Assembly: GCA_035944135.1 (NCBI GenBank)
Contig: DASZBM010000002.1
Span: forward strand, 1,612,001-1,676,000
Source: Acidobacteriaceae bacterium
GTDB taxonomy: Bacteria; Acidobacteriota; Terriglobia; Terriglobales; Acidobacteriaceae
DNA: 64,000 nt
Direction of reading: 5' to 3'
Positions 43,754 through 60,993 of the stretch are shown one piece after another. Under the pieces are notes generated by a model, which was not told where the DNA came from, searched no databases, and saw nothing but the letters and a program-made list of their open reading frames with translations. Made by a program: the position numbers and the translations under genes. How positions within the stretch are numbered: the stretch's first letter is position 1; each line of letters starts with the position of its first letter.

Positions 43754-44458
43754 TTAGCTAGCCATCGCCGGGACCCCATCCGGGAGTGGACGGGTTGCAG
43801 GCGAGGTGTCCCGCAATCGGAGAATCCAGAAGACAAGCACTCCAACCCACACGAGGCTGTTGGCGTAAGCCCAAACGAGAAAGAGCCGGGCGTCATGTTG
43901 TGAGGCCGCCAATGTTCTGCCGGACTGCGAGAGGATGCTCGCCACGCTGACGATCCAGAAGCCCAGGAGGAGACGGCGTTCTGCAGTGTTGTCGCTTCGT
44001 TTCGGCAGAACGAGCAGAAAGAGAAAGACGAATCCAGTGAATACTGCTCCCCTGTCGAGCGGGGCCGGAGAAAGATCAGGTAGAACGGAGACGAGCAGCA
44101 TTGTGAGGCCGCCGGCTATTAGCAACGCGGCCGCGAATAGAAACAATGCAGAATCGCGCAACCTTCGGCCCGCGTGACGAGTGACCCGGGACTGAATGAA
44201 TCTGCGCGTGAGAGAGTAGGCGATGGCAAGCTGCAAGGCCAAATCAAAGAGCGACATCAAGGATGCGACCTGGAAGTAACTCGCCGGATCGAACACCTTC
44301 ATTCCCACCTGGAGGATGGCGGCGCGCAGGATATAGAGCAGCAACAGTGCGGCAAAGAGAGACAAGCGCCGGATCAGATGCCGTCTCTGCATGACCGCGA
44401 GTAACGCTACGGATGCAATGAATGTGACGAACAACAATAGAACGTTGGCAAGGCGCAT
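43754..44458 (-). CDS. Seven-helix membrane protein, unknown
   Basis: A 234-residue integral membrane protein with about seven hydrophobic segments (roughly 3-22, 32-52, 65-85, 104-126, 137-152, 164-182 and 192-212). It has charged loops rich in arginine on the presumed cytoplasmic side and a short polar tail. The layout resembles 7-TM proteins of unknown function seen in Acidobacteria, but I cannot name a family and see no catalytic motif. No clear ribosome site precedes the ATG. It lies 30 bases after the phosphoesterase lipoprotein gene on the same strand and may be co-transcribed. Confidence 0.72.
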   Translation of the reverse strand: MRLANVLLLFVTFIASVALLAVMQRRHLIRRLSLFAALLLLYILRAAILQVGMKVFDPASYFQVASLMSLFDLALQLAIAYSLTRRFIQSRVTRHAGRRLRDSALFLFAAALLIAGGLTMLLVSVLPDLSPAPLDRGAVFTGFVFLFLLVLPKRSDNTAERRLLLGFWIVSVASILSQSGRTLAASQHDARLFLVWAYANSLVWVGVLVFWILRLRDTSPATRPLPDGVPAMAS

Positions 44459-44488
44459 CGGATCGCTTTCTGGATGGAGATGTTTCCG

Positions 44489-45808
44489 CTAATCGTTGTC
44501 GGGCGGCGAGTGGTCCTTGTTGGCTACGAAAAATGACGGCTTGAATGTCACCGGAACCTGGGTGTACGGCTCAGGTGTTTGTGTGTAGTCGAAGCAGTCC
44601 GAGAAGTCGTCGGCGTTCACATCGCGTTGGCCGAGGCTCGGTAAGTTGAAGACCTCTTCGGTGTATTTGAGGAAGCCGCTGAACTCGTGAACCTGGTGCG
44701 AGACGTAACCGTGTTTCGCGTAAGGCGAAACGATGATGAGCGGAACGCGGAAGCCGAGGCCCATGTTGTCGACCTGCGGCGGGGGAACGTGATCGTACCA
44801 GCCTCCCCAATCGTCCCAGCTGATGAAGATTACGGTGGAGTCCCAGAACGGGCTGGCCCCGATGGCGTTCACGATGTTTGCAACCCAGTCGGGACCTTCT
44901 GAAGTCTGGCCTGGACCAGCGTGATCGGAGTAGGTATACGCCGGCACAATCCACGTAACCTGAGCCAGCTTGCCGGCCGCAATGTCGGTGAGCACCTGAG
45001 GCGCGGGCGAGATGACATTGTTGGACCAGTCAGGACCATAACGGATGTGCTTGATCGCCTGAAATGCGGACCAGACGCCGCCGCCTAGTGCCCAGCCACC
45101 TGTGGCGAGCGGCGGAGCGTAGTACTTCCACGTGATGCCCTTTGCGTCCAGAGTGTCGGCGATCGTTTGATAGTCAAAGCAGGGGAAGACGCCGGGGAGG
45201 TCTGTTCCGTTAGGGCCGATCAGAGCTACGGTCGTTGTCGGCTTGGCGTCGCATCCCCACTGATCAGTTACAGGAGCGGGATTTTCATCTGCACCCTGAG
45301 ACTGACCGGCAATCATGTACTGGTGCGCGACAAAGCTCGGACCGCTGTTGGACTGAAACATGCGGTCGCCGAAGGTGTAGGCCTCGCCGAGCGTGAAAAG
45401 CGGCACGGTTTCAGACTGCGGTACATAGGCTAGCGCAAGGTTCGCTACAGGATAGTCCGTGGTGACGTGCCCGAAGTTATCCATTAGCCCGTTGTCATAG
45501 TCGGCAAACCATCCGGGGTGGCTGTGATCGAGGTCTGATCCCTGCTCAAACGGAATCGGCTGCAGCGGGACGGATTTGCCCTTCTGCATCGCGGACTGGG
45601 CGGTGTCGGCGCCGGGAAAGCCGTTGAACAGGTTGTCGGTACTGCGATTCTCCTGCATGATCACGACGATGTGTTTGATCACCGTCGCATTCGTTGGCGG
45701 CGGCGTGGTCGGTGTCTGCTGACTCGGACCGGTGGAGCATCCCTGGAGCAACAAGAAGCCGAGTGAGAAGCCGAAGGCAATTCCTGCGTGGTGTATGTGC
45801 CGCAACAT
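44489..45808 (-). CDS. Phospholipase-C-type phosphoesterase lipoprotein
   Basis: About 439 residues. An N-terminal signal ends in LLLQGCSTG, a lipobox, so the protein is probably lipid-anchored at the outer or inner membrane. The rest is a PF04185-type phosphoesterase (alkaline phosphatase superfamily): VVIMQENRSTDNLFNGFPGA holds the N-terminal metal and nucleophile region, DLDHSHPGW follows, and SWDDWGGWYDHVPPP and HQVHEFSG carry the C-terminal metal ligands. Relatives are phospholipases C and acid phosphatases; the substrate here is unknown. ATG 45808 has GAGGAAAG just upstream; the frame's TTG start five codons earlier overlaps that site. Confidence 0.9.
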   Translation of the reverse strand: MLRHIHHAGIAFGFSLGFLLLQGCSTGPSQQTPTTPPPTNATVIKHIVVIMQENRSTDNLFNGFPGADTAQSAMQKGKSVPLQPIPFEQGSDLDHSHPGWFADYDNGLMDNFGHVTTDYPVANLALAYVPQSETVPLFTLGEAYTFGDRMFQSNSGPSFVAHQYMIAGQSQGADENPAPVTDQWGCDAKPTTTVALIGPNGTDLPGVFPCFDYQTIADTLDAKGITWKYYAPPLATGGWALGGGVWSAFQAIKHIRYGPDWSNNVISPAPQVLTDIAAGKLAQVTWIVPAYTYSDHAGPGQTSEGPDWVANIVNAIGASPFWDSTVIFISWDDWGGWYDHVPPPQVDNMGLGFRVPLIIVSPYAKHGYVSHQVHEFSGFLKYTEEVFNLPSLGQRDVNADDFSDCFDYTQTPEPYTQVPVTFKPSFFVANKDHSPPDND

Positions 45809-46262
45809 ATCTTTCCTCGCCAACGGAAATTACCTCGACCAATCCGGGACAGGCCCTTAGTTGTACATGAGGCTGAGTCGGTTAGATGCACGAAAAATAG
45901 TGCGCCGGAGCACCGTTGGGAGTTACTTTCGTGTCCTGTCGGGTTATTCAGGTACCCTCGCAACGCATCGCTGCCGTTCCGGCGTCGTCTTCGATTAATC
46001 CAAGAGTTATGTACGCGACGGGCAGCCACCAGCGAGCCGTGTGCTGATATCCACTCATCACAAAAGACGCAATGAATGGACGTCTGCAAAGGGCTCTGGG
46101 ATGACTGGCAGAGGCTCCGCTAATGCGTTGCACCGGGCCTTGTGCACTTCGCTTTCGTAATCGACGATAAGGCACTATTCGTAATTGACAAGCGGTTACC
46201 GAGGGATAATACTGCGGCATCATCACGGGCCGGTTTCTTTCTAGCAAGCCAGGAGAGACGAT
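45809..46262. other. Intergenic region with a strong promoter at its end
   Basis: 454 bases between two divergent genes. Apart from the promoter of the nitrobindin-like gene I see no gene, repeat or stable hairpin. Short frames on both strands lack protein-like composition. Confidence 0.6.
46185..46213 (+). promoter_or_regulatory. Sigma-70-type promoter of the nitrobindin-like gene
   Basis: TTGACA at 46185-46190 is the exact consensus -35. A -10 box follows as TAATAC (46207-46212, spacer 16) or AATACT (spacer 17). The predicted start is about 45 bases before the ATG at 46263, which has an AGGAGAG ribosome site. Confidence 0.75.
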
Positions 46263-47459
46263 ATGGCCGATCAGGTAAAAACCACAGCTACTATTGCTAT
46301 TCCAACCGATTTCGAGTTTGGAGCAGTGCCGCCCATTCGCGTTATCGGCGAACCCATCCCTGTAGCACCGGCGCCTCCACCACTTGGGCCCCTTGCAGCG
46401 TTCATAGGTGAATGGATCGGCGGCGGATTCAACACGATTTTTCGGCCTGACAGCGGGGCTACACCGACGCCGATGCCTGGGCCCATTACAACCACCGATC
46501 CGGCGGACAATGTTCTGGAGTTGAATCTCACCTCGGAGAGCCTCACGTTTTCACCTTCTCTGGGCACAGTTCCGAACCGAGGCTCCAGCACGCAGGCGGA
46601 TATTTCGCTGAATGGTGTGCCCTACCTGCAAACGATCAAGGATGTAACCATTCCAACAGCACCCGTTGGCATTCATGCGGAACCAGGATTGTGGATGGCT
46701 GTTCCGGCCACCACTGCCCCGCAAGATCCGGCAACCGTCGTGCGGATGGGGTCAATCCCTCACGGCACAACGATCGAAGCGCAGGGGACCTCAACGGTGA
46801 CGAATGGGCCGCCGAACATACCTGCGGTGGATATCACGCCTTTCTTCAGGGGCCAGCCCGGAAACAAGGTGCCCTTTCAGAATCAGGATGCTGCTAACCA
46901 GGGGACCAGGCGGATTCCGCAGAATCTTTCCGTGGCGCCGTTCAGCTCTCTGACAATCGCCCAATGGCAAGCGATGATCACTGATCCGAATTCGGTTCTT
47001 CGCAACGCCATCAAAAATCAGACGATCAAGTCAACGACGACGATCTCTATTAGCACCACGCAACCACCGGTTCCACCAGCGTTTGGCGGCGGCACGGACA
47101 ATATCGCTTTTCTGCAAGGCGATGCGACCGGGACCAACCCCAATGCGCAATCAATCCAGCTAACGGCGACATTCTGGATTGAGGAGGTGGAGCACACGAT
47201 TCTGGTGCCCATTTCAAAGCCTGGCCAAACCCAGATACTGAAGCCTCAAACAGCAGTTCTTGGGCTTCCCACCCCGACGTTCTCGGTTTCACCGCCGATA
47301 GCGATTACTACACCGCGTACCATCACGTTTACATCGGCCCAGATCCAGTACTCGCAAACGGTTTTGCTGAACTTCGGTCCGCTTAGTTGGCCCCATGTTT
47401 CTGTTGCGACATTGGTGCCGGCAAGCCCGATCACCGTGCCGCCGTCTGTCTGGGGTTGA
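46263..47459 (+). CDS. Nitrobindin-like beta-barrel protein (putative heme-binding)
   Basis: A 398-residue protein without a signal peptide. Residues 46-62 (AFIGEWIGGGFNTIFRP) and 136-145 (GIHAEPGLWM) recall the GxWxGxG and HxExG(F/L)W motifs of nitrobindin-type ten-stranded barrels, where a histidine binds heme. NVLELNLTSESLTF and MGSIPHGTTIEAQG are further beta strands. The second half (210-398) is a Thr/Pro-rich beta region ending in a conserved-looking THVSVATL-type strand. If heme-binding, it could handle NO or peroxynitrite; this is inferred from motifs only. It has an excellent promoter and ribosome site, a single-gene layout and a strong terminator, suggesting high expression. Confidence 0.65.
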   Translation: MADQVKTTATIAIPTDFEFGAVPPIRVIGEPIPVAPAPPPLGPLAAFIGEWIGGGFNTIFRPDSGATPTPMPGPITTTDPADNVLELNLTSESLTFSPSLGTVPNRGSSTQADISLNGVPYLQTIKDVTIPTAPVGIHAEPGLWMAVPATTAPQDPATVVRMGSIPHGTTIEAQGTSTVTNGPPNIPAVDITPFFRGQPGNKVPFQNQDAANQGTRRIPQNLSVAPFSSLTIAQWQAMITDPNSVLRNAIKNQTIKSTTTISISTTQPPVPPAFGGGTDNIAFLQGDATGTNPNAQSIQLTATFWIEEVEHTILVPISKPGQTQILKPQTAVLGLPTPTFSVSPPIAITTPRTITFTSAQIQYSQTVLLNFGPLSWPHVSVATLVPASPITVPPSVWG

Positions 47460-47501
47460 GCAGTCAAGAGTAGTCGAGCCTCATGGGAAAGCAACACGCG
47501 A

Positions 47502-47532
47502 AGGCGGACTCGAAAGAGTCCGCCTCTTTTTT
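47502..47532 (+). terminator. Intrinsic terminator of the nitrobindin-like gene
   Basis: A perfect 10-bp stem (AGGCGGACTC / GAGTCCGCCT) with a GAAA loop followed by CTTTTTT, 43 bases after the stop. Confidence 0.92.
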
Positions 47533-47579
47533 GCGCGAAGTGGTTTCGTGGCTTCACCTACATCAGACGCGCAGGCGGG

Positions 47580-49760
47580 TTATCGTTTCACGATTACGGC
47601 GAGCTGTTGCGGAGGAATCGTGAGCCGAACGGGTAACGTCTCGGCGTGGTCGGCATGGAAGGGCGTGGCTACCTCGACCTGGCCGGAGGCGCCATCGAGG
47701 TTCACGTCAACGGTCTGCGGTGTAGTGTCGAAGTTAACCACCACGCATGCTTCTCCGCTCTGGCCTGCTTTCAATGGCTTGAAGACGGAGTAGCGGACAT
47801 TGGGGCCGCCGTGAACCGTTGCGCCCATCCTGTCGTTGAATCGTCCGAAAAACAGCAGGTCCGCGTATTCCTTGCGGATCCTTATTAGCTCGCTGACGTA
47901 GCGGGCAAGCGGTCGCGTGAGTGGGTTGTCGACGGAGGTGGTGTAGTGGAGAGGTGACAGGTCCCACACGAATCCATAGCGCATGCCGTTATTCATTTGA
48001 TGGTAGTCGCCGGGGGTTTCGCCGAAGAGCGTCGCAGTCCACTCGGGAAAGGTGTATTTCAAAACCGGCGATCCGATATCGATGCTTCCCATGCGCATGT
48101 AGGAGACGTCGATGTAAGGCATCGATCGGTCGAACCACACCTCGCCGGCGAGAGAGAAATCCGGAGTGATCGTGCGGGCGTTGGCGAGCAACTGCTTGAA
48201 GGTTTCAAGGATGCTGGGCACGAGCGACTTGTCAGGGGAGACGGAAAGTGTTTTGTTGAAGTCCAGCACGGCTGAACCGGCCGACTTGTCGAGCTGGAAG
48301 CCTTCTGCGCCGTCACGAACGAGCTGCATGTATTGGTCCATCTCGAACTTTCTGAATTCGGGGTGGGCAGGACTGACGAGTGTCATCTCCGATCGCGCCA
48401 GCCCGGCGCGGCCGCCGATCGTGCCTTCTCCCCAACCGAAATGAGTCCAGTCCGGCGCATAGCGACCCTCGACAGCATATTGCTTGAGATTGTTCTGGAA
48501 GAGCGGGGTGGCCGTATCGGCTACATCAATATTGGAGAAGATGAGTGGGTGAACGCCGATGGCGCGGACATCCGCGAGGGCCTTGCGAAATTCTTCCGGC
48601 GTGCCGAGTCGCGGGTCCGGCTGATACTGCGGGTATCCGCGATCGATACCGCCGATGTCCCAGCCAAGAATTTCAAAGGTGGTGATTCCATATTTTTTGG
48701 CGTCGGCGGCGAGCTTCGGAAGTTCGTTGAAGCGATGCAGTACTACATCTTCGCCGTTGAAGAGAATGATGGACTGCCATGCATTTTCTTTCCGAAGCCA
48801 GTCGGGCGGCCGCTCGACCGTGAAGTGCTGGTCGAACCATGACCGGTAAATCTTGCTGGCCTCGTGCCAGTCTCCGGTGTGGACCTCGAGCGCGATGGGG
48901 CCAGACGTGAATGTTCCGTGGCTGAGGTATGGGAGGTTGACCCATCCCATCGTCATGCCAATGGGATCTCCCGGGGGCAGTTCAGAAGGTGAAGGCCAGT
49001 CATCCCTGGGATCTGAGCCCTTCGAAAACGGCCGCAGCTCCATGTCCAGCAGCATCAGGCGAGTCTCAGGATCCTCGTTGGCGTAGTAATAGCCGATGCC
49101 GGCCTTTGGGTTATAGATATCGATCCAGCCCATCGACATGCCCCCGGGGTAGGTGAAGGTCATGGCGTCGTAGGGTATGCCGAAATTGCCTCCGCGAAAG
49201 CCGCCACGGAACTGAGTGAAAAGTGCGGGAGAAATGTTGTCGTTCGCACCGGGGATCATCGACCGCGTGTCGGCCCGATCGCCAATGCCTTTTTGTCCAC
49301 CGATGATGCCGTACATCACTTCCGCGAGTTTGCGGTCCGTCGGATTGTCGACCGCGATTGAGAAGTGAATCTGCGCATCCACAGCCTCGATACGGTACTG
49401 GACTTTGACGGGCAGGGACTCTCGATCATTGCGCAGCGAATCGTACGTGCACAGGACTCCGCCGGGTATTGGCTCGATGTGGCTTACGCGTTGGTCACGG
49501 CTGTTGAAGTAATTCGCCTCATAGTCCTTCTGCGGAAGAAGGATGCGAAAGTTCTCACCGAGACGGGCTTCACCGATGATGTCGAGTTCAGGATTCTTCC
49601 AGTGCACGCCGATGAGATCGCCGTTCCTCTCTGACAGCCGTAGCGTGGCTACAGGAGTATCGATCGTGCGGACCTGCGCGGAAACGCAAAGAGCTGTTAC
49701 GCAAATTGCAAATGCGGAAACAAAACGGATCAGGTACTTCAACGTGTGTGCTTGCCTCAT
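47580..49760 (-). CDS. Exported DUF6259-like glycoside hydrolase homologue
   Basis: A 726-residue protein with signal peptide (ending CVSAQ), an N-terminal beta-sandwich (about 35-280, RLSERNGDLIGVHWKNPELD), a TIM-barrel-like centre (300-600) and a C-terminal beta domain (640-726). In the barrel, FEILGWDIGGIDRGYPQYQPD, GVHPLIFSNIDVAD, DGAEGFQLDKSAG and LAGEVWFDRSMPYIDVSY have the spacing of retaining glycosidases of the GH31/GH36 clan, with D and E candidates for catalysis. I recall this layout under DUF6259; the substrate is not known. ATG 49760 follows GGAGAG. Convergent with the nitrobindin-like gene. Confidence 0.78.
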   Translation of the reverse strand: MRQAHTLKYLIRFVSAFAICVTALCVSAQVRTIDTPVATLRLSERNGDLIGVHWKNPELDIIGEARLGENFRILLPQKDYEANYFNSRDQRVSHIEPIPGGVLCTYDSLRNDRESLPVKVQYRIEAVDAQIHFSIAVDNPTDRKLAEVMYGIIGGQKGIGDRADTRSMIPGANDNISPALFTQFRGGFRGGNFGIPYDAMTFTYPGGMSMGWIDIYNPKAGIGYYYANEDPETRLMLLDMELRPFSKGSDPRDDWPSPSELPPGDPIGMTMGWVNLPYLSHGTFTSGPIALEVHTGDWHEASKIYRSWFDQHFTVERPPDWLRKENAWQSIILFNGEDVVLHRFNELPKLAADAKKYGITTFEILGWDIGGIDRGYPQYQPDPRLGTPEEFRKALADVRAIGVHPLIFSNIDVADTATPLFQNNLKQYAVEGRYAPDWTHFGWGEGTIGGRAGLARSEMTLVSPAHPEFRKFEMDQYMQLVRDGAEGFQLDKSAGSAVLDFNKTLSVSPDKSLVPSILETFKQLLANARTITPDFSLAGEVWFDRSMPYIDVSYMRMGSIDIGSPVLKYTFPEWTATLFGETPGDYHQMNNGMRYGFVWDLSPLHYTTSVDNPLTRPLARYVSELIRIRKEYADLLFFGRFNDRMGATVHGGPNVRYSVFKPLKAGQSGEACVVVNFDTTPQTVDVNLDGASGQVEVATPFHADHAETLPVRLTIPPQQLAVIVKR

Positions 49761-49793
49761 ACTCTCCACAGTAACGCGATTTTCAACGAAAAA

Positions 49794-49822
49794 AGGAGCG
49801 GACTCTTTTGGAGTCCGCTCCT
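49794..49822 (-). terminator. Terminator of the rpoBC transcript
   Basis: A 12-bp stem (arms 49794-49805 and 49811-49822) with a 5-base loop. On the minus strand it is followed by TTTTTTCG, 35 bases after the rpoC stop. The plus-strand side has CTTTGGTTT, so it may work both ways. Confidence 0.92.
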
Positions 49823-49856
49823 TTGGTTTCTGGCGCGCAGTGCTTCTCGCGTTGGG

Positions 49857-54056
<4,200 letters not shown>

Positions 54057-54213
54057 GTTTTTTCTCTCCGTTGCAGTGCTTAGCTCGATGCCAACTTTTT
54101 GGTTCGCTCTCTCGGGTTCTGAGAGCCTGTTGCGAGCTTCGCTGCTGTACTGCTGCTTATTGCGTTGTGACTGCGGTGGTCTGCGGTCACTGAATCTTTG
54201 GTCATCGCCCTGT

Positions 54214-54258
54214 CCTCTGCTCTTCCCTGCCGTTACGCAAGCTCAGGAAGAGCAGAGG
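54214..54258 (-). other. 13-bp hairpin between rpoB and rpoC
   Basis: A perfect inverted repeat (CCTCTGCTCTTCC / GGAAGAGCAGAGG, arms 54214-54226 and 54246-54258) with a 19-base loop, 12 bases after the rpoB stop in the transcript direction. No T-run follows on the minus strand, so it looks like an mRNA processing or stabilising element rather than a terminator. Confidence 0.6.
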
Positions 54259-54270
54259 TGGGCGGATTGG

Positions 54271-58776
<4,506 letters not shown>

Positions 58777-59443
58777 GAGCTCTCCTGTTGCTCGGCCCCG
58801 GGTTGTGGGGCCAGTTGCTGGGCTCGAGGGAGCGAGAAGAAGCCGCCGGTCGGACGATCTCTTTCGCTTGGACTTGCTGTTGCGCCCGTTCGGGGTGACC
58901 GTCCTCGTTTACCGGCCACGCCCAAGGCGCGCTGTGCTGCTCCCCGCGAAGCATTCTGCGAGGTACAAACTTGGTATTTCGCTTCCACATGGGAAGCTGC
59001 TACAAAAGGCGCTACGCAGGACAGAAGGTCCGGCATGAGCGCGCGGCGTTAGGTGCTTGCAAAGACGCCGAAAACGCCCTGCGGGCGCGGATGCCCGAAG
59101 AGCGCGGATTGATCTCTTGGTTCAGAATGTAGGTCGAAACGCTGTATAGTCGCCGCCCTTTGAGAGCCCGCCGCAAGGCCTCAAGAGTTTGCCGCTTGGT
59201 CAGACGTTTCACCCTGTGGATCCGCCGCTCGAACCACAGGATGGCCGGCTCCGTAGCCTGCGTCCCAATCCGCAGGATGAACCGGATAATGCTAGGAAAC
59301 TTCTGCTGCCTTACTTCGCCGCCGAATACTGGTGCCGTATCACGAATGCCTGGTATGTGGATCACCGAGCCCTTGCTCGTAACGGCTGCGCCCGTTAGCA
59401 GCCGCGATCCTCGCCCATTGGTAAGGATACAGTAAACATACAC

Positions 59444-59519
59444 AAGAATGCAAGTGAAGTGCCAGAACGGTACCGCCGAAGCCGAAGCCCCGACGATACC
59501 GACCGGTCACTGCATTCTT
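59444..59519. repeat. Imperfect 13-bp inverted repeat with 49-base loop
   Basis: Arms AAGAATGCAAGTGA (59444-59457) and TCACTGCATTCTT (59507-59519) match except for one extra A. The loop holds a second short stem (CGGTA / TACCG). On the minus strand it is followed by TTGTGTATGTTTAC. It may be a transcript attenuator or a small mobile palindromic element. Confidence 0.5.
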
Positions 59520-59530
59520 ATTTCTGTGGC

Positions 59531-59604
59531 CAGCCAGGACTAAAGTCCTGAATAACCTTACCCTTACGAAGGCTGAGGCTGGCGCCGACTAAAGCCGGTC
59601 GCCC
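59531..59604. repeat. REP-like palindromes around ACTAAAG
   Basis: CAGGACT-AA-AGTCCTG (59535-59550) is a perfect palindrome. About 34 bases on, CCGACTAAAGCCGG (59585-59598) is a near-palindrome with the same ACTAAAG centre. CCAGCC and GGCTGG flank the pair as a further inverted repeat. The doubled motif resembles intergenic REP units. Confidence 0.55.
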
Positions 59605-59609
59605 TCCCC

Positions 59610-59636
59610 GTAAATTCACGAAAGTCGTGAATTTAC
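59610..59636 (-). repeat. Perfect 11-bp hairpin across the rplL stop codon
   Basis: GTAAATTCACG (59610-59620) and its exact complement (59626-59636) enclose five bases. The TAA stop of rplL lies inside the 5' arm as read on the minus strand. No T-run follows, so it may protect or process the mRNA end rather than terminate it. Confidence 0.65.
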
Positions 59637-60007
59637 TTGATCTCGACGGTCGCGACGCCTTCGAACTTCTTGGCGATGGCTGCCGCATCTTCCTTCGAGA
59701 TGTTCTCCTTCAGAGGCTTGGGAGCGCCGTCGACCAGGTCCTTGGCCTCCTTGAGACCAAGCGAGGTGACCTCGCGCACTGCCTTGATGGTGTTGATCTT
59801 GTTCGCTCCGGCATCCTTGAGGATGACGGTGAACTCGGTCTTCTCCTCGGCTGCCGGAGCCGCAGGGCCGCCCGCTGCCGGAGCCGCCGCAACGGTGGCC
59901 GCAGCCGCCGAAACGCCAAGACGCTCTTCGAGCTTCTTCACCAACTCTGAAGCCTCGAGCAGGGTGAGGCTAACGATCTGATCTTCCAACTGCTGAATGT
60001 CTGCCAT
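59633..60007 (-). CDS. rplL: Ribosomal protein L7/L12
   Basis: A 124-residue stalk protein of the 50S subunit that binds elongation factors. The N-terminal dimerisation helices ([26 protein letters not shown]) are joined by an Ala/Pro/Gly hinge (about 34-54, [20 protein letters not shown]) to the C-terminal domain with [21 protein letters not shown] and [18 protein letters not shown]. Length is normal. A TGGAGAA ribosome site lies before the ATG. Directly downstream of rplJ, with which it forms the L10-L12 complex; copy number of L12 is usually raised by a strong translation signal. Confidence 0.99.
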   Translation of the reverse strand: MADIQQLEDQIVSLTLLEASELVKKLEERLGVSAAAATVAAAPAAGGPAAPAAEEKTEFTVILKDAGANKINTIKAVREVTSLGLKEAKDLVDGAPKPLKENISKEDAAAIAKKFEGVATVEIK

Positions 60008-60149
60008 TTTGTTCTCCAGTTACTGCTAATTTCTAAAACTCGGTGTTTCCGATTGCATTTCCCAGGGCTCGCGCCCAAGGTTGCCGCCCCTCACCTCCGG
60101 GTTTCCGTTGCGCCCAGACCAGCGCCCCCGAAGCTCAGAACGGCGAAAC

Positions 60150-60881
60150 TTATTTGCCTTCGACCGGCGCTTCGCCAGCGGCCGCGCCGCCCTGCGATGC
60201 CGTCGAATTCTCCGGCTGAGCCGCGCCGGAGGGCTGCTCGCCCGCCTGGGACTCCTCCACATGCGCTTCAGCTTCGGTGGCCGCGGCCTTGTCAGCCGCC
60301 GGCTCAGACTTGCCCTCTGCCTTCGCCTCGGCCTGGGGAGCTTCGCCAGCGCCACCGCCGAGCTTGTTCTGTTCGACAGCCTGGTTCACCACGACAGCCA
60401 GGTTGCGGCCGGTCGCATTGATCACGGTGGCCAGACGCGTCGCCGGAGCGTTGATCAGGAAGAGCAGCTTCGAGAAGAGCTCCTCCTTGCCCGGGAGGGT
60501 CGCGAGCGACTGAATCTCCTGGACATTGATGACCTTGCCGTCGACGATGCCAAGCTTGAAGGTGAACTCCGCGTTGTCCTTCACCCAGGTCGAGAGCGCC
60601 TTGGCCAGCGCGACCGGGTCGCCCGAGGTGTAAGCCACTGAGCTGACACCCTTCAGTCCCTGCAGCGCCTTCTCAACCTTCGTGCCCTGCGCCGACTTCG
60701 CCGCCAGCTTGTTCTTCACAACGTGGTAACGTCCGCCCGCCGCGCGAATCGTCTTGCGCAGTTCGAAGTCCTTCGCGGCGGTGAGGCCGGTGAAGGTTCC
60801 GATGATGGCCGAGGTCGAAGTCTCCAGCTCAGATGCGAGCTGCTTCACCTTCTCGTTCTTCTTTGACTTACTGAGTGCCAT
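60150..60881 (-). CDS. rplJ: Ribosomal protein L10 with acidic C-terminal extension
   Basis: A 243-residue L10, the anchor of the L12 stalk. Residues 1-170 are the normal domain (GTFTGLTAAKDFELRKTIRAAGG, VVKNKLAAKSA and the L12-binding helix PATRLATVINATGRNLAVVVNQAVEQ). Residues from about 172 are an added tail rich in Ala, Glu and Gly (EAKAEGKSEPAADKAAATEA), so the protein is about 65-70 residues longer than usual. AAGGG lies 8 bases before the ATG. 142 bases separate it from rplL and 112 from rplA. The tail has low complexity and may be disordered. Confidence 0.97.
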   Translation of the reverse strand: MALSKSKKNEKVKQLASELETSTSAIIGTFTGLTAAKDFELRKTIRAAGGRYHVVKNKLAAKSAQGTKVEKALQGLKGVSSVAYTSGDPVALAKALSTWVKDNAEFTFKLGIVDGKVINVQEIQSLATLPGKEELFSKLLFLINAPATRLATVINATGRNLAVVVNQAVEQNKLGGGAGEAPQAEAKAEGKSEPAADKAAATEAEAHVEESQAGEQPSGAAQPENSTASQGGAAAGEAPVEGK

Positions 60882-60993
60882 GAGAAAACCCTTGCCTTCC
60901 AGTTGCCGCTCGCGCCTTTAGCTGCGGGACGGCTCAATATTCCTGGCGCGATGCTACATTCCGCCCGCGCATGCGGGGCTTACGCCCCAGTCG

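Larger units (their letters stand above)
58777..59632 (-). other. Long rplL-rpoB spacer with palindromic repeats
   Basis: 856 bases without a credible gene. The part next to rplL holds three palindromic elements (separate entries). The part next to rpoB holds a 6-bp G/C hairpin (about 58793-58812) and the rpoB ribosome site. A weak minus-strand promoter candidate lies near 59420-59455 (TTGCAT, spacer 16, TGTATC). A separate rpoBC promoter or attenuator is likely in this spacer. Confidence 0.6.

Noticed and set aside
59012-59443. 143-codon minus-strand frame in the rplL-rpoB gap
   Set aside because: No ribosome site, no recognisable family, basic composition; lies in repeat-rich spacer.
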